This document shows, in pieces, positions 26,142-33,099 of a DNA stretch of 64,000 nucleotides. The notes beneath the pieces were generated by a model that saw only the letters and a list, made by a program, of their open reading frames with translations, made no database searches and had not been told where the DNA came from. Where the stretch lies: contig NZ_QDAH01000008.1 of NCBI RefSeq assembly GCF_003075415.1, positions 62,001 to 126,000 on the forward strand. The letters are read 5' to 3'. Within the stretch, counting starts at the first letter, position 1; the number at the start of each line of letters is the position of its first letter. The position numbers were made by a program, and so were the translations under genes. The stretch is from Microvirga sp. KLBC 81 (GTDB lineage: Bacteria > Pseudomonadota > Alphaproteobacteria > Rhizobiales > Beijerinckiaceae).

Positions 26142-27623
26142 ATGAGCGACGTAAACCAACCGGCACAGGTATCCCTCGCGGCGCGCCTCGCCGAGAAAAT
26201 CTGCAGCTTCAATAAGCAGCAGGTGACGAAAAAGGCCCTTCAGCAGGCCAAGACATGCTTTCTCGATACCGTGGGCGTGACTTTGGCGGGCATTCCGGAG
26301 GACTGCACCCAGATCCTGCTGCGAACGCCTGGTGTGGCCGAGGCTCCCGGCAACTCCCTGATCGTCGGTACGGATCGACGCACGAGTGCGCTCGATGCAG
26401 CTCTGATCAACGGAACGGCCTCGCACGCGCTTGACTACGACGATTTCAACAGCGTCTTCGGCGGGCATCATTCGGTACCCCTCGTGGCGGCTCTCCTGGC
26501 GGTTGCCGAGGAGCGGAAGTATTCCGGCGAGCAGGTCCTTCTTGCTTACATCGTCGGGGTGGAAACCGAGCTCAAGCTCGCCCGCGCCGTCCACTACCAC
26601 CACTACGACAAGGGGTGGCACCCCACCGCGACGCTCGGAACCTTCGGGGCCGCGGCTGCCGTGTCCTATCTGATCGGGCTGGACCAGCAGAAGACCACGA
26701 TGGCTCTCGCCATCGCTGCTTCGCTCGCAAGCGGTATCAAAGCCAATTTCGGCACCATGACGAAGCCGCTTCATGTCGGGCAATGCGGGCGCAACGGCCT
26801 GCTCGCAGCGTTGCTTGCCGAAAACGGGTTCGACGCCAATCCCTCGGTTCTTGAGCACCACCAGGGCTTCCTGAACGTGTTCAACGGACCTGGGACATTC
26901 GATGTCGAGAAACTCTTTGCCGGCTGGGCGGAGCCACTCGAGATCGAGAGTTCGGATGTTGGCTTGAAACAGTTTCCATGCTGCGGAAGCACGCATCCTG
27001 CCATCATGATGATGCTGACCTTGGTCCGTGAGGAGGGGATCACGGCAGACGATGTTGCACGGATCGAGGTTCTCCCTCACGGACGTCGGCTCCGTCATAC
27101 CAACACGCCACATCCGAAAACTCCCATCGAGGCGAAGTTCAGCGTTCAATATGTTGTGGCGCGCGCCCTGCTGGATGGAGCTGTTCGTCTCAAAGATTTC
27201 GAGGGAGAGGCTCACAATGAGCCCGCCATCCGCCATCTTCTTCAGATCACGGAGGCGCGTCCACATCCCGAAATGGCCGACGATGCCGCGGAGCAGTGGG
27301 GCGCTGAAGTGATCGTGGAGCTGAAGGACGGACGCAGGCTGTCGAGGCGGGTGGACAATCTTGTCGGGCGCGGCGGCGATAATCCCATGAGTTCGGATGA
27401 ACTCTGGGAGAAGTTCGAGGATTGTGCGAGCCGCTCATTGCCGCGGGAGCAGATTGCTCCGCTCTTCGAGCGGCTGGAGACCCTCGAGTCCGTCGCGGAC
27501 ATCGGCCAATTGACTCGCTTGCTTCAGGTGAGCAGCCTTCGGGGGGCTCGGAAGGTCGAAGCGCCGGTTTCCTTCGCAAGCCGAACGGAGCAGGAAGCAC
27601 CCGAGACAACCTGGGTGCCGTAA
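26142..27623 (+). CDS. MmgE/PrpD family protein, copy 3
   Basis: About 493 residues of the MmgE/PrpD family with canonical NGTASHALDYDDFN and a HHSVPLVAALLA segment. A lysine/glycine-rich SGIKANFGTMTKPLHVGQCG motif is also typical. AGGAGG overlaps the tcuA stop region, and the ATG at 26142 is 10 bp downstream, so the two are co-translated or tightly linked. The natural reading is that it acts on the unsaturated product of the flavoprotein, for example hydrating an aconitate-like acid. The C-terminal 30 residues are less conserved. The possible start at 26034 lies within the flavoprotein gene and is rejected. Confidence 0.9.
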   Translation: MSDVNQPAQVSLAARLAEKICSFNKQQVTKKALQQAKTCFLDTVGVTLAGIPEDCTQILLRTPGVAEAPGNSLIVGTDRRTSALDAALINGTASHALDYDDFNSVFGGHHSVPLVAALLAVAEERKYSGEQVLLAYIVGVETELKLARAVHYHHYDKGWHPTATLGTFGAAAAVSYLIGLDQQKTTMALAIAASLASGIKANFGTMTKPLHVGQCGRNGLLAALLAENGFDANPSVLEHHQGFLNVFNGPGTFDVEKLFAGWAEPLEIESSDVGLKQFPCCGSTHPAIMMMLTLVREEGITADDVARIEVLPHGRRLRHTNTPHPKTPIEAKFSVQYVVARALLDGAVRLKDFEGEAHNEPAIRHLLQITEARPHPEMADDAAEQWGAEVIVELKDGRRLSRRVDNLVGRGGDNPMSSDELWEKFEDCASRSLPREQIAPLFERLETLESVADIGQLTRLLQVSSLRGARKVEAPVSFASRTEQEAPETTWVP

Positions 27624-27645
27624 GAAGCGATTGCATGCGCCAGGA

Positions 27646-27679
27646 CCGACGTTCTCGGAGATGTCTCCGAGAACGTCGG
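27646..27679 (+). terminator. 16-bp perfect hairpin after MmgE/PrpD copy 3
   Basis: Arms CCGACGTTCTCGGAGA (27646-27661) and TCTCCGAGAACGTCGG (27664-27679) are perfectly complementary around TG. The stem is very stable, but no U-run follows, so it may stabilise the upstream message or partly terminate before the downstream genes. Confidence 0.5.
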
Positions 27680-27739
27680 CGGAATGGATCAGCCACAGCC
27701 TCGTGGCTGAGCAAAAGATGGGAGGTCATCAAGGATCTC

Positions 27740-27985
27740 ATGGTTGCGATTCATGAGGATACTCAGGACCAGACCGGCTATGGGCCTTGGCGGCCCATGG
27801 AAACCGCCCCGAAGGATGGCACGGAAATTTTGTGCTTCACGAAATATGGAGATTACGAGATTTCCCATTGGCGGGCGGTCACCCAATGCTGGGTCAGCAA
27901 GCGCGGTTTCTTCGTTGAGGCGAGCTGTTGGTGCCCGCTGCCGGAACCGCCTGTTCACGCGCGGGCGCAAACAGCCGCTTCTTGA
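27740..27985 (+). CDS. Small protein with W-x-P-M-E-T-A-P-K-D-G motif
   Basis: 81 residues beginning MVAIHEDTQDQTG. The stretch GPWRPMETAPKDGTEILCFT, then YEISHWRA and a C-terminal CWCPLPEPP, is a recognisable small-domain pattern seen in many hypothetical and phage-borne proteins of alphaproteobacteria. No enzymatic function is known. The frame is open much further upstream through the hairpin, but the conserved part fits the ATG at 27740 with AAGGA upstream. Its position between MmgE/PrpD and a D-2-hydroxyacid dehydrogenase is the only hint of a role. Confidence 0.6.
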   Translation: MVAIHEDTQDQTGYGPWRPMETAPKDGTEILCFTKYGDYEISHWRAVTQCWVSKRGFFVEASCWCPLPEPPVHARAQTAAS

Positions 27986-28026
27986 TTCAGGAACAAAGAA
28001 ACCTCTTCAACATAAAGGTCCAGCCT

Positions 28027-28974
28027 ATGCGCGTAGCGATCCTTGATGATTACCAGGCTTCAGCTCTCAAACTAGCGGATTGGGGCAGCATTCCCAATGC
28101 TGTTGTCGTGCCGTTTACGGACCACGTCCATGAGGAGAAGCAACTCATCGACCGCCTGAGCGAATTCGAGGTCGTTCTCAGGATTCGGGAGCGGACGGAG
28201 TTTCCCCGTTCGACGCTGGAGCGGTTGCCCAAGTTGAAGCTTCTCTTGGCGACCGGCATGCGCAATGCGCGCTCCATCGATCTTCCGGCGGCCCGGGATC
28301 TCGGCATCACGGTCTGCACGACGGAGGCCTATCACCAAACCACCGTGGAGATCACCTGGGGCTTGATCCTGATGCTCATGCGCCGGATGTCCCTGGAGGC
28401 GGCTTCGTTGCGGAACGGCGGCTGGCAGCTGGGCCTCGGGCTGGGCTTGGCCGGCAGGACACTCGGAATCCTCGGCCTAGGAAATATGGGTCAGCCCGTC
28501 GCCCGCATCGGGCAGGGCTTCGGCATGCGGGTCGTCGCCTGGAGTCCCAATCTGACGCCTGAGAGAACCGCACCACACGGGGTCGAATGCGTGTCCAAGG
28601 AGGAGTTGTTTGCCAACTCGGACGTGATCACGATTCATATTCCTCATAGCGACACGACGGAGGGCATCGTATCGGCTGCCGATATCGCCAGGATGAAGCG
28701 CTCCGCTTTTCTCATCAATACGTCGCGCCCGAGGCTGGTCGACCAATCTGCGCTCCTTGACGCCTTGTTCCACCACCGGATCGCAGGTGCGGGTCTTGAT
28801 GTCTTCGACGTCGAGCCCTTGCCGCTTGAACATCCCTACCGCTATCTGCAGAATGTCATTGCGACGCCGCATATCGGATTCGTGACCGAGGAGAACTATC
28901 GGCTGTTCTTCAACCAATCGATTGAGAACCTCAAAGCCTTCCTCGACGGAAAGCCCATCCGGGTCATAAGCTAG
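28027..28974 (+). CDS. D-2-hydroxyacid dehydrogenase, copy 2
   Basis: 315 residues, paralogous to the gene at 20756 (shared MR-AILDDYQ start). The NAD-binding motif is GILGLGNMGQ. Glu in FDVEPLP and His in ATPHIGFVTEEN are in place. The usual T-S-R-G-P-(I/L)-(V/I)-(D/N) reads NTSRPRLVD, so the G-P is lost next to the substrate site. It reduces a 2-oxoacid or oxidises a D-2-hydroxyacid; a different substrate from copy 1 is plausible. AAAGG lies upstream of the ATG. It follows the small W-P-M-E-T protein by about 40 bp. Confidence 0.88.
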   Translation: MRVAILDDYQASALKLADWGSIPNAVVVPFTDHVHEEKQLIDRLSEFEVVLRIRERTEFPRSTLERLPKLKLLLATGMRNARSIDLPAARDLGITVCTTEAYHQTTVEITWGLILMLMRRMSLEAASLRNGGWQLGLGLGLAGRTLGILGLGNMGQPVARIGQGFGMRVVAWSPNLTPERTAPHGVECVSKEELFANSDVITIHIPHSDTTEGIVSAADIARMKRSAFLINTSRPRLVDQSALLDALFHHRIAGAGLDVFDVEPLPLEHPYRYLQNVIATPHIGFVTEENYRLFFNQSIENLKAFLDGKPIRVIS

Positions 28975-29033
28975 CGCAATGATCCGGAATGGTTCGATGT
29001 GCTCTGGTGAATACGAAACTTCGAGGGGGCTGC

Positions 29034-29786
29034 ATGAAGACGGATATCAATGAAAGCCTCAAGGTTCTAGCCCCTGTCGGAAGCCTGCGTGTTGCAATCG
29101 CAGTGGGCAGCGCAGTCTCGGCGGTCTGGACCACCCGCGATGCTGAAACGGGCGAACCTCGTGGCCCGACGGTAGACCTCGCAAGGCTGATTGCTGCACG
29201 CATTGGAGCCCCCCTGACACTGGTCGAGTATCCAAGTTCCGGTGCGATCATCGCGGCCGCGTCAACGGGAGCGTGGGATGTTTCGTTCACGCCTGTGGAC
29301 GCTGAGAGAAAGCAGGTCGTCGACTTCGGCCCGAATTACTTCCTCGGCGAGAGCACCTATATGGTTCCGGCCGGATCCTCGATCCGCGGCATCGAGGATG
29401 TGGATCGTGAAGGCGTGCGGGTCTACGGGGTCGAGAACACCGCCACGATCCGCAGCGCGCGGAAATCGCTCACGAATACGACTGCTGTTGGCCTTTCGAA
29501 CCTTGAGGATGCTCTCGAGAGGTTTCGCAACGGCGAGGTCGATGCGCTTGCGCTCGGCAAGGAGTCTCTCCAGAGTCTTCTTTCACAATTCCCTGGTGCC
29601 AGAATGTTGGACGGCCATTTCCATGCCACCGGCACTGCGGTGGCCGTACCAAAGGGCCACACCAAAGCGCTAGAGGTCTTCAGCAGTATTATCGAAGAGC
29701 TGAAGAGCGACGGGATCATCAGAAAGATCTTCAATGCTCACGGCATGGAGGCCGCGACGGTTGCACCTGTCGGATCACGTTCGTAA
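29034..29786 (+). CDS. Solute-binding protein family 3, no signal peptide
   Basis: 250 residues with the amino-acid-type (SBP_bac_3) fold: GSLRVAIAVGSAVSAVW, GPTVDLARLIAARIGAPL, AAASTGAWDVSFTPVDAERK and VDFGPNYFLGESTYMVP. The N-terminus MKTDINESLKVLAPVG has no hydrophobic stretch, and none is seen in the 15 codons upstream, so export by Sec looks impossible. No ABC permease or ATPase follows. It may be a cytoplasmic binding or enzymatic derivative; cyclohexadienyl-dehydratase-like proteins share this fold. It stands between a D-2-hydroxyacid dehydrogenase and tam. Confidence 0.78.
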   Translation: MKTDINESLKVLAPVGSLRVAIAVGSAVSAVWTTRDAETGEPRGPTVDLARLIAARIGAPLTLVEYPSSGAIIAAASTGAWDVSFTPVDAERKQVVDFGPNYFLGESTYMVPAGSSIRGIEDVDREGVRVYGVENTATIRSARKSLTNTTAVGLSNLEDALERFRNGEVDALALGKESLQSLLSQFPGARMLDGHFHATGTAVAVPKGHTKALEVFSSIIEELKSDGIIRKIFNAHGMEAATVAPVGSRS

Positions 29787-29880
29787 AAGAAAAGGAGCCC
29801 AACATCGCTTCAGGGGGCAGATCTGAGTTCATCAGGCGCATGGGATATTGCCAACAGAGTTCGATGAGGAGGAACCCGCA

Positions 29881-30654
29881 GTGGCGGACTGGAATGCAGG
29901 GCAATATCTCAGGTTCGAGGACGAGCGCACACGCCCGTCAGTCGATCTGCTCCGGAGGGTCCCGCTGCCGGACCCGCAACATTGCGTGGATCTTGGCTGT
30001 GGTCCCGGAAACAGCACCGAATTGTTGGTCAGGCGCTTTCAAAGCGCACGGGTGAGCGGCCTCGACAACTCTCCCGGAATGCTCGCCAAGGCGCGAGAGC
30101 GCCTGCCGGGTCTGACGTTCGAGGCGGCTGACATTGCGACATGGCAGCCGGACGAGCGTTTCGATCTGATCTTCGCCAATGCCGTTCTGCAATGGATCCC
30201 TGACCACCCGGGCCTCCTGACCCGTCTCGTCTCGTTCCTTAAGAATGGCGGCTGCTTGGCCGTGCAGATGCCTAACAACTTGAATGAGCCGTCACACCGC
30301 CTCATGGAGCAGGTTGCCAATGAAGGTCCATGGGCAACGAAATTGACATCGGCCTCCGGGTCAAAGGAGAAGATCGGCTCGTTTGAGGATTATTACGCGT
30401 GTCTGCAGCAGGCTGGATGCACGGTCGATATCTGGCAGACGATCTACGTTCATCCTCTTGATGGTGCCGGAGCCATCGTCGAATGGTTCAAGAGCACCGG
30501 CCTGAAGCCGTATCTCGACCCGCTATCGCCGGAAGAACAGGCCGAGTATCTCGGTCGCTACGAAGCAGAAATCACCAAAGCCTATCCGACTCAGGCCGAT
30601 GGGAAAGTTCTTCTGCGTTTCCCTCGGTTGTTTTTTGTCGCGCAACGGCTGTGA
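29881..30654 (+). CDS. tam: Trans-aconitate 2-methyltransferase
   Basis: 257 residues. The N-terminus [19 protein letters not shown] is the Tam hallmark. The SAM-binding motif is [12 protein letters not shown], and [13 protein letters not shown] is also characteristic. Tam methylates trans-aconitate, an inhibitor of aconitase, to its monomethyl ester. I take the GTG at 29881 because AGGAGGAA lies just upstream; the frame continues to 29848. In E. coli tam is monocistronic. Here it ends an island holding TcuA, PrpF and MmgE/PrpD proteins, which would make or isomerise aconitate-like acids, so a clean-up role for a side product fits well (inference). Confidence 0.9.
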   Translation: MADWNAGQYLRFEDERTRPSVDLLRRVPLPDPQHCVDLGCGPGNSTELLVRRFQSARVSGLDNSPGMLAKARERLPGLTFEAADIATWQPDERFDLIFANAVLQWIPDHPGLLTRLVSFLKNGGCLAVQMPNNLNEPSHRLMEQVANEGPWATKLTSASGSKEKIGSFEDYYACLQQAGCTVDIWQTIYVHPLDGAGAIVEWFKSTGLKPYLDPLSPEEQAEYLGRYEAEITKAYPTQADGKVLLRFPRLFFVAQRL

Positions 30655-30709
30655 TCCAAGGAGCCGATGATGCGTAAGATCGGCAATTGGCACGAAGCAG
30701 AAGTAACTT

Positions 30710-30803
30710 AGCGCATCGTGCGGAACCGGAGGTCCGCGTCAGCGACCCGAAGGGCCACGGCAGTGAAAAGTGGATCCGGTTTTCCGCTCTCAACGAGGCT
30801 CTA
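30710..30803. repeat. Dispersed palindromic repeat, copy A
   Basis: Begins AGCGCATCGTGCGGAACCG and ends GAGGCTCTAG. About 77 bases are identical, apart from one base, to copy D at 38608, in the same orientation. Its last bases CTA supply the TAG stop codon of the leftward CoiA-like gene. The core (GTGCGGAACC, GTCCGCGTCAGC, AAAGTGGATCCGGTTTTCC) recurs at 32572, 32957, 49337 and 59073. Confidence 0.8.
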
Positions 30804-31985
30804 GAAGCGCTTAGCTGCTTGGCGTCCACGGGTTGTGCCAGCGGTCTGCTGCCAAAGAATCCATCGATCTCCGGCTCCGGCTGGAAGAAGAATGCCGAGC
30901 CGTGACAGAGTGGTTGCCCAGGCTGCGACTGCATTGGCCGGGTGGTCAAAGGGCGTTCCGTCCGCCCGAATGGCGGCGGCTTCCGCATCCGTGAGCCCGC
31001 TGAACCGGCGGCGCAGCCAGCCCCGTTGCCGGATCTTCCGCAAGGCACCGGCGGTGGTGATGAGAGGTTTGCCGCCCGAAGCCGCGAGATCCACCGCATC
31101 TGCCAGAATAACGGCCTGCCAGTCGCGCGGCGGAACCGTGAAGCAGCCGATCCCGGGCACCTCGATGCCAACGGCATGGGCCAGGTGGCGGGCGGCGATC
31201 CGGTCATATGCCAGACAGGAGGTTCGCATTGAGCGGACCTCCGCACAGGCCGCCAGGTAGGCTTTCCGTAAGGAAGTTGCCGCCCGGTCCAAGACCTGAT
31301 CCCGCTCCCGGCCTCGTCTTTCCAATTCAACTTGCGCTGCGCGGAGTTTCGGGTTGTGCAGCCATTTCCGTGGGGCCGTGGTGAGGATGGCCTTCTCGAG
31401 ATCTGCGCGGGCGGTGTCGCGAGGAAGCCCAGACAAGTCAATCTCAATAGCGGCGATATCCATAGCCACGATCCGGGCGATCTTCGCTTCGTCACAGGTA
31501 TGCGTGACCTGAAATTCGACCAGGAGGTGGCGCTCGCCCTTGCGGACAATCACATCGGGGATGATCTCGCCCAATCTGCTCTCCAGGAAGGCAGCGTCGA
31601 AACCATAGATCCCTCCTGGGTATCCGATCCATTTGCCTGGCCCCTCGCCGATCACCAGGGGCGGGAGCTCGAGCTCAAGACGGCGGGCGAGCACCTCCTT
31701 GGCAAATCTGTGCAGGGCTGTTTCCGGACCGGTCTGGCAGGGCCGACCATCCTCGACCCCATAGTGCCCGAAGTGATGGTCGTTCTTATCGCCCTTGCGA
31801 GCCACGAGACGGGTCCCGCATCCCGGGCAGAGACAGTTGCACTCGAGACCTGAGGAGACCTCTGAGATGTGAGCCATGGTGCCGTCTGTCCGCTCTCCAA
31901 ACACGAGGCTCTCCCGCCCGTCACGACAAGCGAATCCGGTCAGAGGCGATACCTTGGGAGACGCTGATGACTGCTCTGGGTTCAT
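30801..31985 (-). CDS. CoiA-like nuclease-domain protein
   Basis: 394 residues. The N-terminal part has a zinc-ribbon-like segment with Cys51, Cys53, Cys56 and HHFGH at about 70-74, as in competence protein CoiA and relatives. A PD-(D/E)xK nuclease-like core follows: IIPDVIVRKGERHLLVEFQVTH at about 138-160, read as D...E-x-Q. The C-terminal half is helical and arginine-rich. CoiA acts in recombination of incoming DNA in Gram-positives; similar domains occur on mobile elements of Rhizobiales. No competence genes are near. The stop codon lies inside repeat copy A, so the original C-terminus may have been altered. The start at 31985 lacks a clear ribosome site; M37 at 31877 is an alternative. 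Confidence 0.72.
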   Translation of the reverse strand: MNPEQSSASPKVSPLTGFACRDGRESLVFGERTDGTMAHISEVSSGLECNCLCPGCGTRLVARKGDKNDHHFGHYGVEDGRPCQTGPETALHRFAKEVLARRLELELPPLVIGEGPGKWIGYPGGIYGFDAAFLESRLGEIIPDVIVRKGERHLLVEFQVTHTCDEAKIARIVAMDIAAIEIDLSGLPRDTARADLEKAILTTAPRKWLHNPKLRAAQVELERRGRERDQVLDRAATSLRKAYLAACAEVRSMRTSCLAYDRIAARHLAHAVGIEVPGIGCFTVPPRDWQAVILADAVDLAASGGKPLITTAGALRKIRQRGWLRRRFSGLTDAEAAAIRADGTPFDHPANAVAAWATTLSRLGILLPAGAGDRWILWQQTAGTTRGRQAAKRF

Positions 31986-32104
31986 TGGGCGTGAAGCAAG
32001 CTCACAGATCTTAGAGGCGATGAGCGGAAACGTAGCGATCGACGAAACAGTGCTGGACTCTAGCTGTTCAGGATACCTGGTGTCGATTGCTCAAGGAGGA
32101 GTCC

Positions 32105-32458
32105 ATGGCGGAAACATCCGAGAACCTGCCCACCGGCGCCAGCAGGGTCGCACAGACCTATCCCGATCTCTGGAATGCCTTCGCCGCCCTTGGGCAGGCC
32201 TGTTCCGAGGCCGGTCCGATCGAAGGCCATACGCTTCGCCTCGTGAAGCTTGCGCTGGCTATCGGAGCCCTGTCTGAGGGTGCCGTCCACTCGCACACCC
32301 GCCGCGCTCTTGCTGAGGGCATCTCCAAGGACGAGCTCAAGCAGGTGGCGCTGCTTGCCATTCCGACGCTCGGGTTCCCGCAGGGTGTCAAGGCACTGAC
32401 ATGGATCGAGGACATCACCGGTCCGTCACCGGCCGAGAGAGCAAGCCGGGAAGTTTAG
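32105..32458 (+). CDS. Carboxymuconolactone decarboxylase-family protein
   Basis: 117 residues of the CMD/AhpD-like helical fold: YPDLWNAFAALGQACSEAG, then RLVKLALAIGALSEGAVHSH, RRALAEGISKDELKQVALLA and GFPQGVKAL. The C-x-x-C of peroxidase-type members is absent; E-G-A-V-H-S-H stands in its place, so alkylhydroperoxidase activity is unlikely and function is open. A GGAGGAGT site precedes the ATG. It is transcribed alone, divergent from the CoiA-like gene across 120 bp. Confidence 0.82.
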   Translation: MAETSENLPTGASRVAQTYPDLWNAFAALGQACSEAGPIEGHTLRLVKLALAIGALSEGAVHSHTRRALAEGISKDELKQVALLAIPTLGFPQGVKALTWIEDITGPSPAERASREV

Positions 32459-32496
32459 GTTGCTAGTTCCTTCCAGCCCCCAAGGATCGGTCGCCG

Positions 32497-32860
32497 ATGG
32501 TGGACGTCACCGGGAACCTTTTTGAGCACATCCTCAGCGAGACAGTCGATGAGGAGTTCACGGAACTCTTAGAGCATCGTGCGGAACCGAAGGTCCGCGT
32601 CAGCAAAAAGCGGACCCGGTTTTCCGCGCAAACGATGCGCTCCTGCAGAGAGTGAGCATCGGCTTCTGGTACGACCAGGCATGATCGGAGTGGGTGCTCG
32701 TGCTCTCTGGATCGGCTGGCCTCCTGTTTGAGGACGAATCTACGCCCAAAGAGCTGAAGAGAGGGGATTATCTGCTTGTCCCGGCGGGTCGACGCCACCG
32801 CGTGGAGTGGACAGACGGGACGGAGCCGACAATCTGGCTTGCTGTTCACTTCGGCTTGTC
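32497..32860 (+). pseudogene. Cupin-domain gene broken by a repeat
   Basis: The start MVDVTGNLFEHILSETVDE and the later SEWVLVLSGSAGLLFE, LKRGDYLLVPAGRRHRVEW and EPTIWLAVHFG match the small cupin family (NLF...GFWYDQ...EWV...HRVEWT...WLAVH). The two halves are separated by repeat copy B at 32572-32642, which replaces the first cupin strand. GFWYDQA is then followed by an in-frame TGA before SEWV. The 3' end is also lost into repeat copy C. It cannot make a normal product. Confidence 0.75.
32572..32642. repeat. Dispersed palindromic repeat, copy B (inside the cupin gene)
   Basis: GAGCATCG ... CGATGCGCTC ends with the core GTGCGGAACCG and GTCCGCGTCAGC. It interrupts the cupin reading frame in frame at first (E-L-L-E-H-R-A-E-P) and then runs to a stop. 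Confidence 0.75.
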
Positions 32861-32956
32861 CTGCAGGAGGGCGGCTGAGGCCGACAATGCATCGTCTGAA
32901 CCTGGCCTCAGGTCCGGTTCCTCACTCGTGAAGTCCGATGCTCATTCTTCTCACTC

Positions 32957-33025
32957 AGCGCATCGGTGGAGCGGAAAACCGGGCCTCTTTTCGCTGACGC
33001 GGACCTCCGGTTCCGCACAAGGCGC
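32957..33025. repeat. Dispersed palindromic repeat, copy C (inverted)
   Basis: AGCGCATCGG then GCGGAAAACCGGGCC, TTTTCGCTGACGCGGACC and GGTTCCGCAC: the reverse-complement orientation of copies A, B and D. It lies between the broken cupin gene and the 3' end of the topoisomerase gene. Confidence 0.72.
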
Positions 33026-33099
33026 CAAAGCACCTTGAAGCATCGACTGACACAGGGCTTAACCCTTCTGCTGCGTCGGCTTGAGCCTTGTTGTCGGAT

